A stretch of 64,000 nt of DNA from Marinomonas maritima (GCF_024435075.2 NZ_JAMZEG020000003.1:186001-250000), one strand, 5' to 3'; shown: positions 54,946 through 64,000, counted from the first letter of the stretch. Numbers and translations are program-made. The notes: generated by a model not told the origin, from the letters alone.

Positions 54946-57054
54946 TTAACCATTATAAAAAGTAATTAAGTGGTCATTACCTTGGTCTACATACTCCGAC
55001 GCTTGCTGGAGCATGCTCGGCATTTCCTCAAGAAATTCGCACCAAGGCGTAAATAAATGATAAGAACGAGACACGGTTTCCGCTTCGTCTTTATGGTTAA
55101 ATAAAAACTGTACAATTAAAAAGGCAGAATACGTAAAAGAACCTATAAGTAGATCATGGATATGACGATAGACACTCCCTCTCAAGAAATAAATTTCTCG
55201 ATGGTAGGTCCAAAGCAAATTACACACATCTTCTCGTGTTTTTATACTCTCGTCCCAACCTTCTTGTAGTGCTTTACTGATCTTACGAAAGTCATCAACA
55301 GAAATAAGGGTATCAGGCGTTTGGTCTAATACCGCCGCTGGCGGGTCAGTAAAAAAGGCACCTTCCAATAAATCGATCGCCCTTTGATGGTCTATTTTTG
55401 GGTCTGTGATCAATACATCATCCATTAAAAGCGGTGTGACGCCTTCTATTTTTGCGCCATCAGACAAGTTGAAGCTATCAAAATTACGACGTTTATTGAG
55501 TGAACGTGTTAGTGACTCAAGCTGTACTCTAGACGTGTCCATAATGCCAGTAGCATAAATAGTACCGCCAAAATTGCCTTCTCTCTCGACTAATTTAGCG
55601 TCTTGGAACGATTGAAAACCCGACTCTTTACCATCTTTATAATAGCCACTATGGACAGAATGATGGCTATTTTTGTCTTTAAAGCCATTGTCCACCCCAA
55701 GGTAATACACGCTATTAAAACCAAATAGATGCACATAGGATAAGGCTAAATTGGCGACAATGGGATTACAGTAATTTAGTTGTACATAATTTTTCTCATC
55801 ACCTTTTGCACGTGCATGGGAAAGAATGAGTGAAGTAATCGCTTCCCCCGGCTTCATTCCCATTCCTGAGCGTCCAAAATAATCAAAAAAATCCGGATGC
55901 ATAACGTTAACCGTTAGCCCCCAAATTCCATTTAAGTACGCTTTATCTAAAAACGAAAATTTATCTACCGTTTGCTTCATCCTTTCGATATCCACATGAA
56001 TATCTGGAGTCACGCCTAACTTACTTAACGTGTTGATAGTGGACCCACAAGAAATCAATAGAACTTGATCTCGAACCTCTTTAATCAATTCAATTCCTTG
56101 ATCAAGAGAAGGGCCATTACCCAAAATAAAAACGGGAATATCTGTGACCCATTTCGGCAGTACATCCCTCCCTTGAAAGTGTGCCACTTTTGTTGTTGGA
56201 AGCGACCTGAGCCCCTGAGCAATGCCTATTAGAGCATCATCAAAAAAGCCCCATCCCATTACTTGACGCACATAATGCTTTTTAAAATAATCAAACGCCT
56301 TATCATTTTCAGGACTGTTATAGCCCATGAAAAGATAGGTTTCTGGGGCTAAAAAGTAACCGTTTTCTTGCAACTGTAAAAGATAAGTGTCGGTAAACTC
56401 TTCAGGCTGAACGCCTAGAAAAAAATGGATCGTACGGCCATCTCTGTTGCAGGTTTCTAAAATATTTTGCCAATCTATTGAATACAAAGAGTAATGAAAA
56501 AGATCTAAGTCACTTTCGTATAAATAAAGGTGTTTTATGTCTCTTTTGCTTAAGAGCAACTCAAGTTGATACCCAAGCTCAATACCAAATACAATGGCTG
56601 CCCCGACAAATTGAGGCCACTCGACTTGTTTTTCAAGGCCTTCAGACTGTACCTCAATTTCATCTAATATTTTATTACTGTAAAAGACATGACGACTTTC
56701 GTTGTTAAGAGAGCGCTCTAAATTGAGAAAAGTTTTTGTAGGGTGAGAAAGCACATACTCTATTTTATCTTGCGCCTGAGACTTAGGATTTTCTGAAAAC
56801 AGAGGATAACCAATATCCTCTCTAAAAAGATTCAATTCCCCCGACTCTTCCATGTAAATAAAGCGTTTTTTGGGTCGGTAGTCTTTTAGCTCTTCATAGA
56901 TATGAGGCATGAACTGAGAAAAAACAGTCATGTTTTTTATATATCGATCAGTAAGATCTTGATCGTTATCTTTTAACCTTTCAGCACCTTTTTTAAAAGA
57001 AGCAAGAAAGGCTTCCGCATGCTCAAGATTGGGGCCACTGGCTTTATTTTGCAT
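54946..57054 (-). CDS. maf: Motility-associated factor (Maf) glycosyltransferase
   Basis: 702 residues. VFILGNGPSLDQGIELIKEV, LISCGSTINTLSKLGVTPD and HVDIERM are the DUF115 (MAF_flag10) core, which transfers nonulosonic acids to flagellin Ser/Thr; TSLILSHARAKG and YYLGVDNGFKDKN follow. Located between the flagellin-export chaperones and pseI, so it very likely attaches pseudaminic acid to the flagellins in this cluster. It overlaps the fliT-like gene by 11 bases. Confidence 0.9.
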   Translation of the reverse strand: MQNKASGPNLEHAEAFLASFKKGAERLKDNDQDLTDRYIKNMTVFSQFMPHIYEELKDYRPKKRFIYMEESGELNLFREDIGYPLFSENPKSQAQDKIEYVLSHPTKTFLNLERSLNNESRHVFYSNKILDEIEVQSEGLEKQVEWPQFVGAAIVFGIELGYQLELLLSKRDIKHLYLYESDLDLFHYSLYSIDWQNILETCNRDGRTIHFFLGVQPEEFTDTYLLQLQENGYFLAPETYLFMGYNSPENDKAFDYFKKHYVRQVMGWGFFDDALIGIAQGLRSLPTTKVAHFQGRDVLPKWVTDIPVFILGNGPSLDQGIELIKEVRDQVLLISCGSTINTLSKLGVTPDIHVDIERMKQTVDKFSFLDKAYLNGIWGLTVNVMHPDFFDYFGRSGMGMKPGEAITSLILSHARAKGDEKNYVQLNYCNPIVANLALSYVHLFGFNSVYYLGVDNGFKDKNSHHSVHSGYYKDGKESGFQSFQDAKLVEREGNFGGTIYATGIMDTSRVQLESLTRSLNKRRNFDSFNLSDGAKIEGVTPLLMDDVLITDPKIDHQRAIDLLEGAFFTDPPAAVLDQTPDTLISVDDFRKISKALQEGWDESIKTREDVCNLLWTYHREIYFLRGSVYRHIHDLLIGSFTYSAFLIVQFLFNHKDEAETVSRSYHLFTPWCEFLEEMPSMLQQASEYVDQGNDHLITFYNG

Positions 57055-57340
57055 GCTTCACGCCTTTATACTTACTGACGCTCTTTCGAGCTTTTATAGA
57101 TTGAAATAACTGACTTTGCATGATTCGATGAGTGTCTTGAACTAGCTGAATAGCCGAATGATGAATTTCAATAAAAGTTTTTAATTTCTGATTATTTACG
57201 GAATTTTTTTTTTCAGGTTTAAGCGAAAAAATAAAGTCATTATGCTCTAAACATAACCGCTGTATTTCATCAAAATCTTTAACTAATACAGCCTTCTCTA
57301 ATTCTTCAGTTAACTTAGCCAACTGGGACAGATCAAGCAT
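57044..57340 (-). CDS. FliT-like flagellar chaperone candidate
   Basis: 98 residues, mainly helical (LSQLAKLTEELEKAVLVKD, then IQRLCLEHNDFIF). It has the size and position of FliT (after fliS) but I do not see a decisive motif. The ATG at 57340 overlaps the end of fliS; the longer frame runs inside fliS. Confidence 0.6.
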   Translation of the reverse strand: MLDLSQLAKLTEELEKAVLVKDFDEIQRLCLEHNDFIFSLKPEKKNSVNNQKLKTFIEIHHSAIQLVQDTHRIMQSQLFQSIKARKSVSKYKGVKHAK

Positions 57341-57773
57341 TAATGGCCCCAGCTCGCGCTTGACTTTCACTATTGTATGCTTCTTGCTTAGATGCTTCGG
57401 ATATTTGATCCCAGGCGCCTTTGATTTGCAAAAGTAAACCGATTACTTGATCAATAACAGCACAGTCTTTAGACACACTCGCTTCATTAATACGAACGAT
57501 CATGTAATCGTATAACCCATCTAAATTATCCACTAACTCAGGATTGACATCACGATCTAATGCATCTCTTAATGCATTTATAATCTCTATTGCTCGAGTG
57601 AAGGCTTCGCCTTTCCCGCCCCAATCCCCTCGTTCAATACAGCCTTTGCCTAGCGCTAACCGTTCTATGGCTCCATGCATCAGAAGCTGGATAACACGAT
57701 GAGGATCGGCCGAGGCTAAATCGGATTTTATAGAGTCCTTTTTATAAGCCTGAATCCCTTTTTTCGCGTACAT
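57333..57773 (-). CDS. fliS: Flagellin export chaperone FliS
   Basis: 146 residues. SADPHRVIQLLMHGAIERLA near residues 20-40 is the FliS core, where it binds the flagellin C terminus; NLDGLYDYMIVRINEA follows. Prevents early flagellin assembly in the cytosol. It lies after fliD, the usual order. Confidence 0.93.
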   Translation of the reverse strand: MYAKKGIQAYKKDSIKSDLASADPHRVIQLLMHGAIERLALGKGCIERGDWGGKGEAFTRAIEIINALRDALDRDVNPELVDNLDGLYDYMIVRINEASVSKDCAVIDQVIGLLLQIKGAWDQISEASKQEAYNSESQARAGAINA

Positions 57774-57815
57774 AAAACAACCTCACTAAATTTTCGAATA
57801 CAATACAACATGACA

Positions 57816-59171
57816 CTATAATTGATTTAGCATTGAATTCAGATAACTACCTTGAGCATTCATATTTGCAAGCTGAGTATCTAAATTCGTAAACTTACTG
57901 CGTAAAGAGGCCTCATATTTTTCCATACGCGCCTCATAATCTGAAAGTGACTCCTCTGTGCTACCGATAGATTTGGTAACCGAGTCTTTAAGTGTACTGT
58001 TCATTCCTCTAGGGCCGGCATAAGTGTCGAGCAGTCCATCAAGCGATGTTGCCAGACCATTTTTACCTATAAATAAAGAGGCTACACCATCGAAGTCTTC
58101 CTCAACAGCGCTATTAAATTTTTCACTATCATAGCTTAGTGTCCCATCCTCTAAAAACTCTACGCCAACATCAAAAATAGAGGTGAATGGGCTACCTTCG
58201 CTCGAGTGATTAGACATTAAGTCGCTGGCTAACGATGAACTTAGGTTACGAATCATACTATTGCCATTTAGGACGGAACCTTTCGCAGTATTCTGCTTAA
58301 AGACTGAGATGAGTTCATTATAGGAGCCGACAAAGCCTTGAATCGTATTTTCAACGGTTTCTTTATTATAACTAATGTCTACTTTAATGGGCTCTTTAGA
58401 CACATTTAGCGCATTGACTGTTAGCCCTTCAACTGCTTTATCAAACTCATTACTATCATTTCGTACTCGAATCCCATCAACAGTAATAATGGCATCTTGA
58501 GCCTCACCGCCCAAAGGAACACTTAGACCTGGGAAGAAACCACCAAGAGCAGCACTGTCTAATGTAAGATTACTGCTGTCTATACTTAAGGTATTACCTA
58601 CGCCCGTTTTCGTTGATGTGATGGTAAAGAACATATGACCATCACCATCATCAACTAAATTGGCTGATACTCCAAAATCTTTACCTGCTGAATTTATCTG
58701 CTCACGAAGCTTAGACAATGTAGTGTCTGGCTTTACATCAAGTACAAGCTCATCATCACCAGCCGTTAACGTTAATTCTCCACCAGAGGAAGTGACAATT
58801 TCATCTCTAGAAGAAAATAACGTGATATCAGAAACTAAGCGGCTGCCTTTTGCTAACTGGTTTACTTGAATTGAATAGGCATCGGTGGAAGCGGTTTTAT
58901 CAGGGGTAATAGAAAGAGACTCTTCACCTTCTTTTTGTTGTATTACGGCATTACGCCCAGAAAAAAGATTATCATCATTGAGAGTGGTAACAAATGTTTT
59001 AAAATTGTCTATGGCTAAGCCTACCGAACCGAGAGCAGAGAGCTCTGCTTCGTATCCAGCCAGTTTATTTTCATATAACTTAACTTTTGTGTCCCTTCTG
59101 GCACTGACCATGTCACTTACTAGAGACTCAAGATCTAAGCCAGATCCAGCACCTAATGAGCCAATTGCCAT
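57816..59171 (-). CDS. fliD: Flagellar cap protein FliD
   Basis: 451 residues. GAGSGLDLESLVSDMVSARR is the FliD N-terminal signature; the middle carries D-rich repeats of the D2/D3 domains; the C-terminal heptads (RSKFTNLDTQLANMNAQGSY) form the coiled coil that anchors the cap on the filament. GGGAG lies just before the ATG. Confidence 0.94.
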   Translation of the reverse strand: MAIGSLGAGSGLDLESLVSDMVSARRDTKVKLYENKLAGYEAELSALGSVGLAIDNFKTFVTTLNDDNLFSGRNAVIQQKEGEESLSITPDKTASTDAYSIQVNQLAKGSRLVSDITLFSSRDEIVTSSGGELTLTAGDDELVLDVKPDTTLSKLREQINSAGKDFGVSANLVDDGDGHMFFTITSTKTGVGNTLSIDSSNLTLDSAALGGFFPGLSVPLGGEAQDAIITVDGIRVRNDSNEFDKAVEGLTVNALNVSKEPIKVDISYNKETVENTIQGFVGSYNELISVFKQNTAKGSVLNGNSMIRNLSSSLASDLMSNHSSEGSPFTSIFDVGVEFLEDGTLSYDSEKFNSAVEEDFDGVASLFIGKNGLATSLDGLLDTYAGPRGMNSTLKDSVTKSIGSTEESLSDYEARMEKYEASLRSKFTNLDTQLANMNAQGSYLNSMLNQL

Positions 59172-59211
59172 AACAACTCCCTAAAACTAACGCATCAATA
59201 TTGACGATAAA

Positions 59212-59634
59212 TTAAACTTCACTATTTACTAGTGTCCCCTTAATATCGCTAAGTTGGCTCATAATAGCATCGATTCTTTCAGACATTTTAAGAAATTCTT
59301 CTGTCGGCATTTGACGTACGACATCACCTGTTGTCTGATCCATAACTTTTACAATATTTTTACTTCTATCCTCAGTCATTTCAAATCTCAAATGAACATT
59401 TAATTGAGACATTTTCTTATTAGCAATGTCAATATCTTGAGGTTCGACATTAGGAGAACGTGAAAAACCTTGGTTATTACTATTACTGCCTGTTTTATTA
59501 CTATCGGCTGAGTTTTGTATAGCTTTAACACTTGCTTGACGCAATGTTTTAAAATGTTCATCCGCACGTTGATCTTGTCTGACTGTAATACCCCCAAGAG
59601 ACTGTTTCGTATAATCACTTGAATTAATTGACAT
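59212..59634 (-). CDS. flaG: FlaG family protein
   Basis: 140 residues. The C-terminal half NVHLRFEMTEDRSKNIVKVM, then TGDVVRQMPTEEFLKMSERI, is FlaG (affects filament length). The first 70 residues are hydrophilic and Asn/Ser-rich. It lies between flagellin and fliD on the same strand. Confidence 0.9.
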   Translation of the reverse strand: MSINSSDYTKQSLGGITVRQDQRADEHFKTLRQASVKAIQNSADSNKTGSNSNNQGFSRSPNVEPQDIDIANKKMSQLNVHLRFEMTEDRSKNIVKVMDQTTGDVVRQMPTEEFLKMSERIDAIMSQLSDIKGTLVNSEV

Positions 59635-59657
59635 ATCATTAGTCCTCTAAGTGAGAC

Positions 59658-59684
59658 AAAAGCTGGAACACTGCTCCAGCTTTT
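59658..59684 (-). terminator. Terminator after the first flagellin gene
   Basis: AAAAGCTGGA/TCCAGCTTTT, 10-bp stem with 7-nt loop. On the minus strand it lies 15 bp past the flagellin stop and is followed by TTTTG. Confidence 0.82.
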
Positions 59685-59698
59685 CGCTACCACTAATT

Positions 59699-60766
59699 TT
59701 AGCCCAAAAGAGACAACGCTGTTTGTGGACGTTGATTTGCTTGAGCCAAGATTGATGAGCTTGCCTGTTGAAGAATTTGAGAGCTTGTTAGCTTCGCAGT
59801 TTCTTCCGCAAAATCTGCATCACGTACACGAGAACGTGCAGCCGATACGTTTTCAGAAATATTACTCAAGTTACTGATACTTGAACCCAAACGGTTTTGG
59901 ACCGCACCCAACTCTGCACGCTTTGAGCCAACCGCTTCGATCATACTATCTACGATATTGATCATGCTCTGTGCATTCGCCATTGTCGTAACCGATGGTG
60001 TACCAAAACCTTGAGATGTATCACCAAAGCTTTTACTACGGTCTGGTTGCTTAGGAGCATTTGGGTCAACATAAACTTCGCCACGCTCTTCCGCATCCGC
60101 TTTAGCTTGAATTTCTGGGTCTACATAAGTATCGCCATTCGCTTCAACTCGTGCTTTTTCTTGAGCTTTGCTATCCGCTTTCTGTGCTTCATAAGCTTCT
60201 AGTTCTTTTTGATATGACGCATCAGAAGACAGACCTGCCATAGTGAAACCACCATTACCAGCGTAATCCTGTTTCTCACCTTTACTCAAGTCAAAGCTGA
60301 TGGTCTGGTTTGCATCAGCACCAACCTGATAAACACCACTATATGTTCCATCAAGTAGAGCACGACCACCAAAAGTAGTATCCGAAGCTATACGATCAAT
60401 CTCTGTGGATAAAGCACCTATTTCTTGCTGAAGTGCTTTACGATCAGAATCAGAGTTCGATCCGTTTGCTGATTGAATAGACAACGTACGCATACGTTGA
60501 AGCATGTTTGTCGTTTCATCCAATGCGCCTTCTGCAGTTTGAGCCACAGAGATACCATCATTGGCGTTACGAACCGCCTGATTCAAACCATTAACCTGAG
60601 ATGTTAATCGGTTAGAAACCTGCAAGCCAGCCGCATCATCCGCCGCACTGTTAATACGCAAACCAGAAGATAGACGCTGATAAGACGTATCCAAGGTTTT
60701 ACTTGAATTCATCAGCTGACGCTGGGCATTGATAGATGAAGTATTTGTATTTACGTATAAAGCCAT
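59699..60766 (-). CDS. fliC: Flagellin
   Basis: 355 residues. The N-terminal D0/D1 helices (LYVNTNTSSINAQRQLMNSS, QRLSSGLRINSAADDAAGL) and C-terminal D1/D0 helices (ISENVSAARSRVRDADFAEE, LAQANQRPQTALSLL) are conserved. The central domain is short (about residues 180-255), Lys/Glu/Asp-rich, and holds two related segments ending YVDP. GGAGG is six bases from the ATG. A sigma-28 promoter lies 50 bp upstream. Surface Ser/Thr for glycosylation by Maf are in the middle. Confidence 0.95.
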   Translation of the reverse strand: MALYVNTNTSSINAQRQLMNSSKTLDTSYQRLSSGLRINSAADDAAGLQVSNRLTSQVNGLNQAVRNANDGISVAQTAEGALDETTNMLQRMRTLSIQSANGSNSDSDRKALQQEIGALSTEIDRIASDTTFGGRALLDGTYSGVYQVGADANQTISFDLSKGEKQDYAGNGGFTMAGLSSDASYQKELEAYEAQKADSKAQEKARVEANGDTYVDPEIQAKADAEERGEVYVDPNAPKQPDRSKSFGDTSQGFGTPSVTTMANAQSMINIVDSMIEAVGSKRAELGAVQNRLGSSISNLSNISENVSAARSRVRDADFAEETAKLTSSQILQQASSSILAQANQRPQTALSLLG

Positions 60767-60817
60767 TATAGCCTCCTGGATTTCATAAAATCCTGCAAAA
60801 AAGCAGATCGTATAAGG

Positions 60818-60844
60818 TTTTCGACAAGATTTTGAAAACCTTTA
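60818..60844 (-). promoter_or_regulatory. Sigma-28 (FliA) promoter of the flagellin gene
   Basis: On the minus strand TAAA, 15 bases, GTCGAAAA, against the FliA consensus TAAA-N15-GCCGATAA: exact spacing, ten of twelve bases. Transcription would start about 45 bp before the flagellin ATG. Confidence 0.75.
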
Positions 60845-60853
60845 GTTAATTCC

Positions 60854-60888
60854 GGAAAGTTTTTTCCGCAATAAGGAAAAAAACTTCC
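60854..60888. terminator. Hairpin upstream of the flagellin promoter
   Basis: GGAAAGTTTTTTCC with GGAAAAAAACTTCC around GCAATAA: a 14-bp stem with two mismatches. It may stop transcripts from upstream before the flagellin promoter, but lacks a clear T tail. Confidence 0.45.
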
Positions 60889-61204
60889 CATCTAACGGCA
60901 AATTACTGCCTAAATAATTGTTTTAAAAGAACTTTAAAATAATTATCTTCTGAAAATATTGTGTGATTTTTTTTCTAAAAATAAAAAAACACGCAATTAT
61001 GCTCAAACCCTTATCCAATACGTCAAATTGATACGAGCCATAGCCCAAACAACCAACGAAAGCACTATGCATAAAACCAAGCGGCAAAAAACCGCCTTTA
61101 AAAAAGCGAAAAACGATCACTTAATGCCTTTAGATGCCGCTACAAAGCAGCATTTAAAAAAGAACGTAAAAGCCAATATATTTTTCGCCATTAAGTGCTG
61201 GCAC
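60889..61204. other. Non-coding stretch before the tandem repeat
   Basis: No credible gene. It is AT-rich up to about 61020 and then Lys-codon-like A-rich. Short open frames here run into the tandem repeat and do not resemble proteins. Confidence 0.5.
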
Positions 61205-62241
61205 AAACAATTCGCGCTAATACACACCACTCAAAAAAGGCCAGTGAACACCATGCGACACGACACTTAACCGGGGCGAGTGGTCGCAATAACCCTAAAA
61301 ATATTTTCTCGTGACTATTCAATCACCGCCCTCCGTTGTCGAGTGCTAACGTAAAAAATGCGCGTCGACATACACTACTCAAAAAAGACCAGTGAACATC
61401 ATGCGACACGACACTTAACCGAGGCGAGTGGTCGCAATAACCCTAAGAATATTTTCTCGTGACTATTCAATCACCGCCCTCCGTCATCATGCATTGACCC
61501 AAAAAATGCGCGTCGACATACACCACTCAAAAAAGACCAGTGAACACCATGCGACACGACACTTAACCGAGGCGAGTGGTCGCAATAACCCTAAGAATAT
61601 TTTCTCGTGACTATTCAATCACCGCCCTCCGTTATCCTGCGCCGAGCCAAAAAAATGCGCGTCGACATACACCGCTTAAAAAAGACCAGTGAACACCATG
61701 CGACACGGCGCTTAACCGAGAAGAACGGCCGCAATAACCCTAAGAATATTTTCATATTGCTATTCAATCACCACCCTCCGTCGTCGAGTACTAACGTAAA
61801 AAATGCGCGTCGACATACACCACCCAAAAAAGACCAGTGAACACCATGCGACACGACACTTAACCGAGGCGAGCGGCCGCAATAACCCTAAGAATATTTT
61901 CTCGTGACTATTCAATCACCGCCCTCCACCATCATGCGTTGACCCAAAAAATGCGCGTCGACATACACCGCTCAAAAAAGACCAGTGAACGCCATGCGAC
62001 ACGGTGCCTAACCGAGGCGAACGGCCGCAATAACCCTAAGAATATTTTCTCGTGACTATTCAATCACCGCCCTCCGTCGTCGAGTACTAACGTAAAAAAT
62101 GCGCGTCGACATACACCACTTAAAAAAGACCAGTGAACGCCATGCGACACAGCACTTAACCGAGGCGAACGACCGCAATAACCCTAAGAATATTCTCTCG
62201 TGACTATTCAATCACCGCCCTCCGTCATCATGCGTTGCCCC
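61205..62241. repeat. 148-bp tandem repeat, seven units plus remnant, between flagellin genes
   Basis: Units begin AAAAAATGCGCGTCGACA near 61205, 61353, 61501, 61650, 61798, 61946 and 62094 (steps 148, 148, 149, 148, 148, 148); a decayed eighth starts near 62242. Each holds GACCAGTGAAC, CATGCGACAC, CGCAATAACCCTAAGAATAT and GACTATTCAATCACCGCCCT. The 18-bp unit ends alternate between two forms (TCGAGTACTAACGT and CATGCGTTGACCC), giving a higher-order period of about 296 bp. Each contains a small ATG-TGA frame of about 35 codons, but changes between units alter its amino acids freely. Confidence 0.93.
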
Positions 62242-62555
62242 AAAATTTGCGCTTCTATATGCACCAATCGAAAATAGGCTTTCGGAGATTCACACTGAAC
62301 TCCCATGCTTAAAAGACATACTCGATCCCAAAATATAAAATCAGGTTCATTAAAAAAATCGCCTTAAATAAAGTCACCTATCACCGGAAAACACGCTACT
62401 TAAAGCAATATCAATTGTGAAAAGCTGATCTCAAAGTAGGTCTGAAAAACAATTTTTTCATTTACAACCACCCATGACATAAGCCTTAAAACATTTCCTA
62501 CACACTAAAAAACAATCAATAACGGACTAAAACCCCATCATTCAGGCAAAAAAAA

Positions 62556-62577
62556 GCCGGGTGATAAATCACCCGGC
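62556..62577 (-). terminator. Terminator after the second flagellin gene
   Basis: GCCGGGTGA/TCACCCGGC, 9-bp stem with 4-nt loop, followed on the minus strand by TTTTTTTT. It is about 110 bp past the stop; the stretch between (62578-62685) holds no gene. Confidence 0.93.
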
Positions 62578-62685
62578 TGAAAAGGCACCTCTAGGAGAGA
62601 GAAGTTGCCTATATTCCGAGAATTACTCGAATTTTTTGATTGAAGGCGCTATTTTTCGAGTTCAAGTAACGATCAATTAACTAGA

Positions 62686-64000
62686 TTAAGCCCCTAATAA
62701 CTTTAAAGCAGCCTGTGGTCGTTGGTTCGCTTGAGCAAGTATGGTTGAACTGGCTTGTTGAATAATTTGTGAACTCGTTAGTGATGCTGTTTCAGCAGCA
62801 TAATCTGCGTCTCTAACACGAGACCGAGCAGCCGAAACGTTTTCAGAAATACTAGACAAGTTATTCACAGTGGAACTAAAACGGTTCTGCACCGCACCAA
62901 GCTCAGCACGTTTTGAGTCAACCGCTTGAATCATAGTGTCCAACATGGCAATCATACTTTGCGAGTTCTTAATATCTGTTATCGATACCGTGTCCGCAGT
63001 CACTAATGGCTGGCCATATCTTTTCTCGGGCTCAACCACTGTGCCGTCAGGTTGAGTAATTGAGCCATTAGGATGAGCAATGGTTCCATCAGGATGCATT
63101 ACAGATCCATCCAGTTGTACTACTCTGCCATCGGGGTGAGAAACCGTCCCGTCAACATTTTTCGTTGTGCCATCAGCATTCGAAATAGTGCCGTCTTCAT
63201 TTACAATATCTTGCCTAACGGTGCCATCTTCATTTATCGGTACACCGGCAGCATCAATAAGCACCCCATTTTCATTAATTGGGCGGTTTTGCTCGTCGAT
63301 CAGAACATCTTCTTCATTGACTCGCTGACCCTCTTTATTAATCAACTCGCCATTTTCGTCAATCAAATGACCCTTTTCATTAATAGCGTCGCCATGCTGA
63401 TTAACAAAACCACCTTCTTGAGTAGCTATAATCTGTGTTTCTTCTTCTACATAAGGAACACCAGAGGACAAACCAGACATGGTAAAACCACCATTTCCAG
63501 CAAGATTAACAGAATTATTTTGCCCACTAAATTGCATTGAAAAACTGATCGTTTGATTGGCGTCGGCACCTACCTGAAAAATACCTTGGTAACTACCATC
63601 AAGTAGGTTTCGTCCACCGAATGTTGTGATATCCGCAATTCTGTTTATCTCGTCCGCTAATTGCCCCATTTCTTGCTGAAGGGCAACACGGTCTTCATCA
63701 GCATTTGAACCATTTGCCGATTGAATAGACAAGGTACGCATACGCTGAAGCATGTTTGTCGTTTCTTCTAAAGCACCTTCAGCGGTTTGAGCTAACGAGA
63801 TACCATCGTTTGCATTTCGTACCGATTGATTCAAACCATTAATCTGAGACGTTAAACGGTTCGATATTTGAAGACCCGCCGCATCATCACCCGCACTGTT
63901 AATTCGAAGACCAGATGACAATCGTTGATAGGCGGTATCAAGTACCTTACCACTACTTGTAAGCTGACGCTGTGCGTTCAGCGATGACACATTTGTATTT
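62686..64000 (-). CDS. Flagellin with heptapeptide-repeat central domain (5' end off window)
   Basis: The frame is open to the right edge: reading NTN-VSSLNAQRQL, so about five codons (MALxV-type) are missing. The conserved ends (YQRLSSGLRINSAGDDAAGL; ISENVSAARSRVRDADYAAE; ILAQANQRPQAALKLLG) are close to the first flagellin. Between them, about residues 195-319 (counted from the Val of VSSLN), is a run of about 17 seven-residue repeats rich in Asp, Asn, Gly and Glu. Total length is about 442 residues. The promoter is outside the window. Confidence 0.93.
   Translation of the reverse strand, partial: NTNVSSLNAQRQLTSSGKVLDTAYQRLSSGLRINSAGDDAAGLQISNRLTSQINGLNQSVRNANDGISLAQTAEGALEETTNMLQRMRTLSIQSANGSNADEDRVALQQEMGQLADEINRIADITTFGGRNLLDGSYQGIFQVGADANQTISFSMQFSGQNNSVNLAGNGGFTMSGLSSGVPYVEEETQIIATQEGGFVNQHGDAINEKGHLIDENGELINKEGQRVNEEDVLIDEQNRPINENGVLIDAAGVPINEDGTVRQDIVNEDGTISNADGTTKNVDGTVSHPDGRVVQLDGSVMHPDGTIAHPNGSITQPDGTVVEPEKRYGQPLVTADTVSITDIKNSQSMIAMLDTMIQAVDSKRAELGAVQNRFSSTVNNLSSISENVSAARSRVRDADYAAETASLTSSQIIQQASSTILAQANQRPQAALKLLGA
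63034..63405 (-). repeat. 21-bp coding tandem repeat in flagellin (17 heptapeptides)
   Basis: Heptads such as INEKGHL, IDENGEL, INENGVL, INEDGTV, then after a 4-residue break VNEDGTI, SNADGTT, KNVDGTV, SHPDGRV, MHPDGTI, TQPDGTV. Two sub-families: [IV][ND]ExG first, xxxDGT[VI] later. Confidence 0.9.

Noticed and set aside
60959..61840. Small frames in and before the 148-bp tandem repeat (MRVDIHHSKKTSEHH-type)
   Set aside because: They recur because the unit recurs; differences between units change amino acids freely and no ribosome site is seen, so coding is unlikely.
61205..62241. Structured RNA hypothesis: ACCACTC pairing with GAGTGGT within the repeat unit
   Set aside because: Pairs well in the first units but breaks in later ones without compensating change, so no covariation support.

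Overview
The window reads as chromosome of a marine gammaproteobacterium of the Oceanospirillales, most like Marinomonas. This is an inference from gene content and order: a choline uptake operon (choXWV) with BetI, a nudF-yqiB-yqiA-parE run, an ATP-type pckA, and polar-type flagellin genes with pseudaminic acid genes. It was not tested by database search. GC is moderate to low. No rRNA or tRNA gene was recognised.

Layout. 1-22.7 kb is ordinary housekeeping and transport sequence: an RmlD-like reductase (cut by the left edge), a TatD nuclease, pckA, gnd, trmJ/suhB, a Gfo/Idh oxidoreductase, yceH, a sterol-desaturase-like protein, a MalY-type lyase, betI-choXWV, an MFS carrier, argO/argP, galU, an AEC carrier, a LysR regulator and a pirin. 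The SuhB protein has lost most of its phosphatase metal ligands.

22.7-25.3 kb is a decaying accessory strip. It holds five REP-like hairpins, four stray type I-F CRISPR repeats, one type I-E-like repeat fused to an I-F repeat, a Tlde1-like (DUF2778) peptidoglycan-targeting effector cut by an amber codon with a candidate immunity gene, and a frameshifted nucleotidyltransferase-HEPN pseudogene whose 5' end was replaced by a CRISPR-repeat-bearing element.

25.3-42.9 kb is a complete type I-F CRISPR-Cas locus on the minus strand: WYL regulator, cas1, cas2-3, csy1, csy2, csy3, cas6f, a leader with boxA-like and IHF-like sites, and a very long array that I count as 138 repeats and 137 spacers. The repeats fall into three strata by sequence. 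Several spacers are duplicated or target variants of the same sequence.

43-50 kb returns to housekeeping genes: tyrB-like aminotransferase, UPF0149, parE, yqiA, DUF1249, nudF and tag. 50-64 kb is flagellar: pseB-pseC-pseF on the plus strand meet, tail to tail, a minus-strand run of flagellin, flaG, fliD, fliS, fliT-like, maf, pseI and pseG. Together these make, activate and attach pseudaminic acid to flagellin, except that no PseH acetyltransferase is present. Two flagellin genes are separated by a 148-bp tandem repeat of seven units. The second flagellin, cut by the right edge, carries about 17 tandem heptapeptides in its variable domain.
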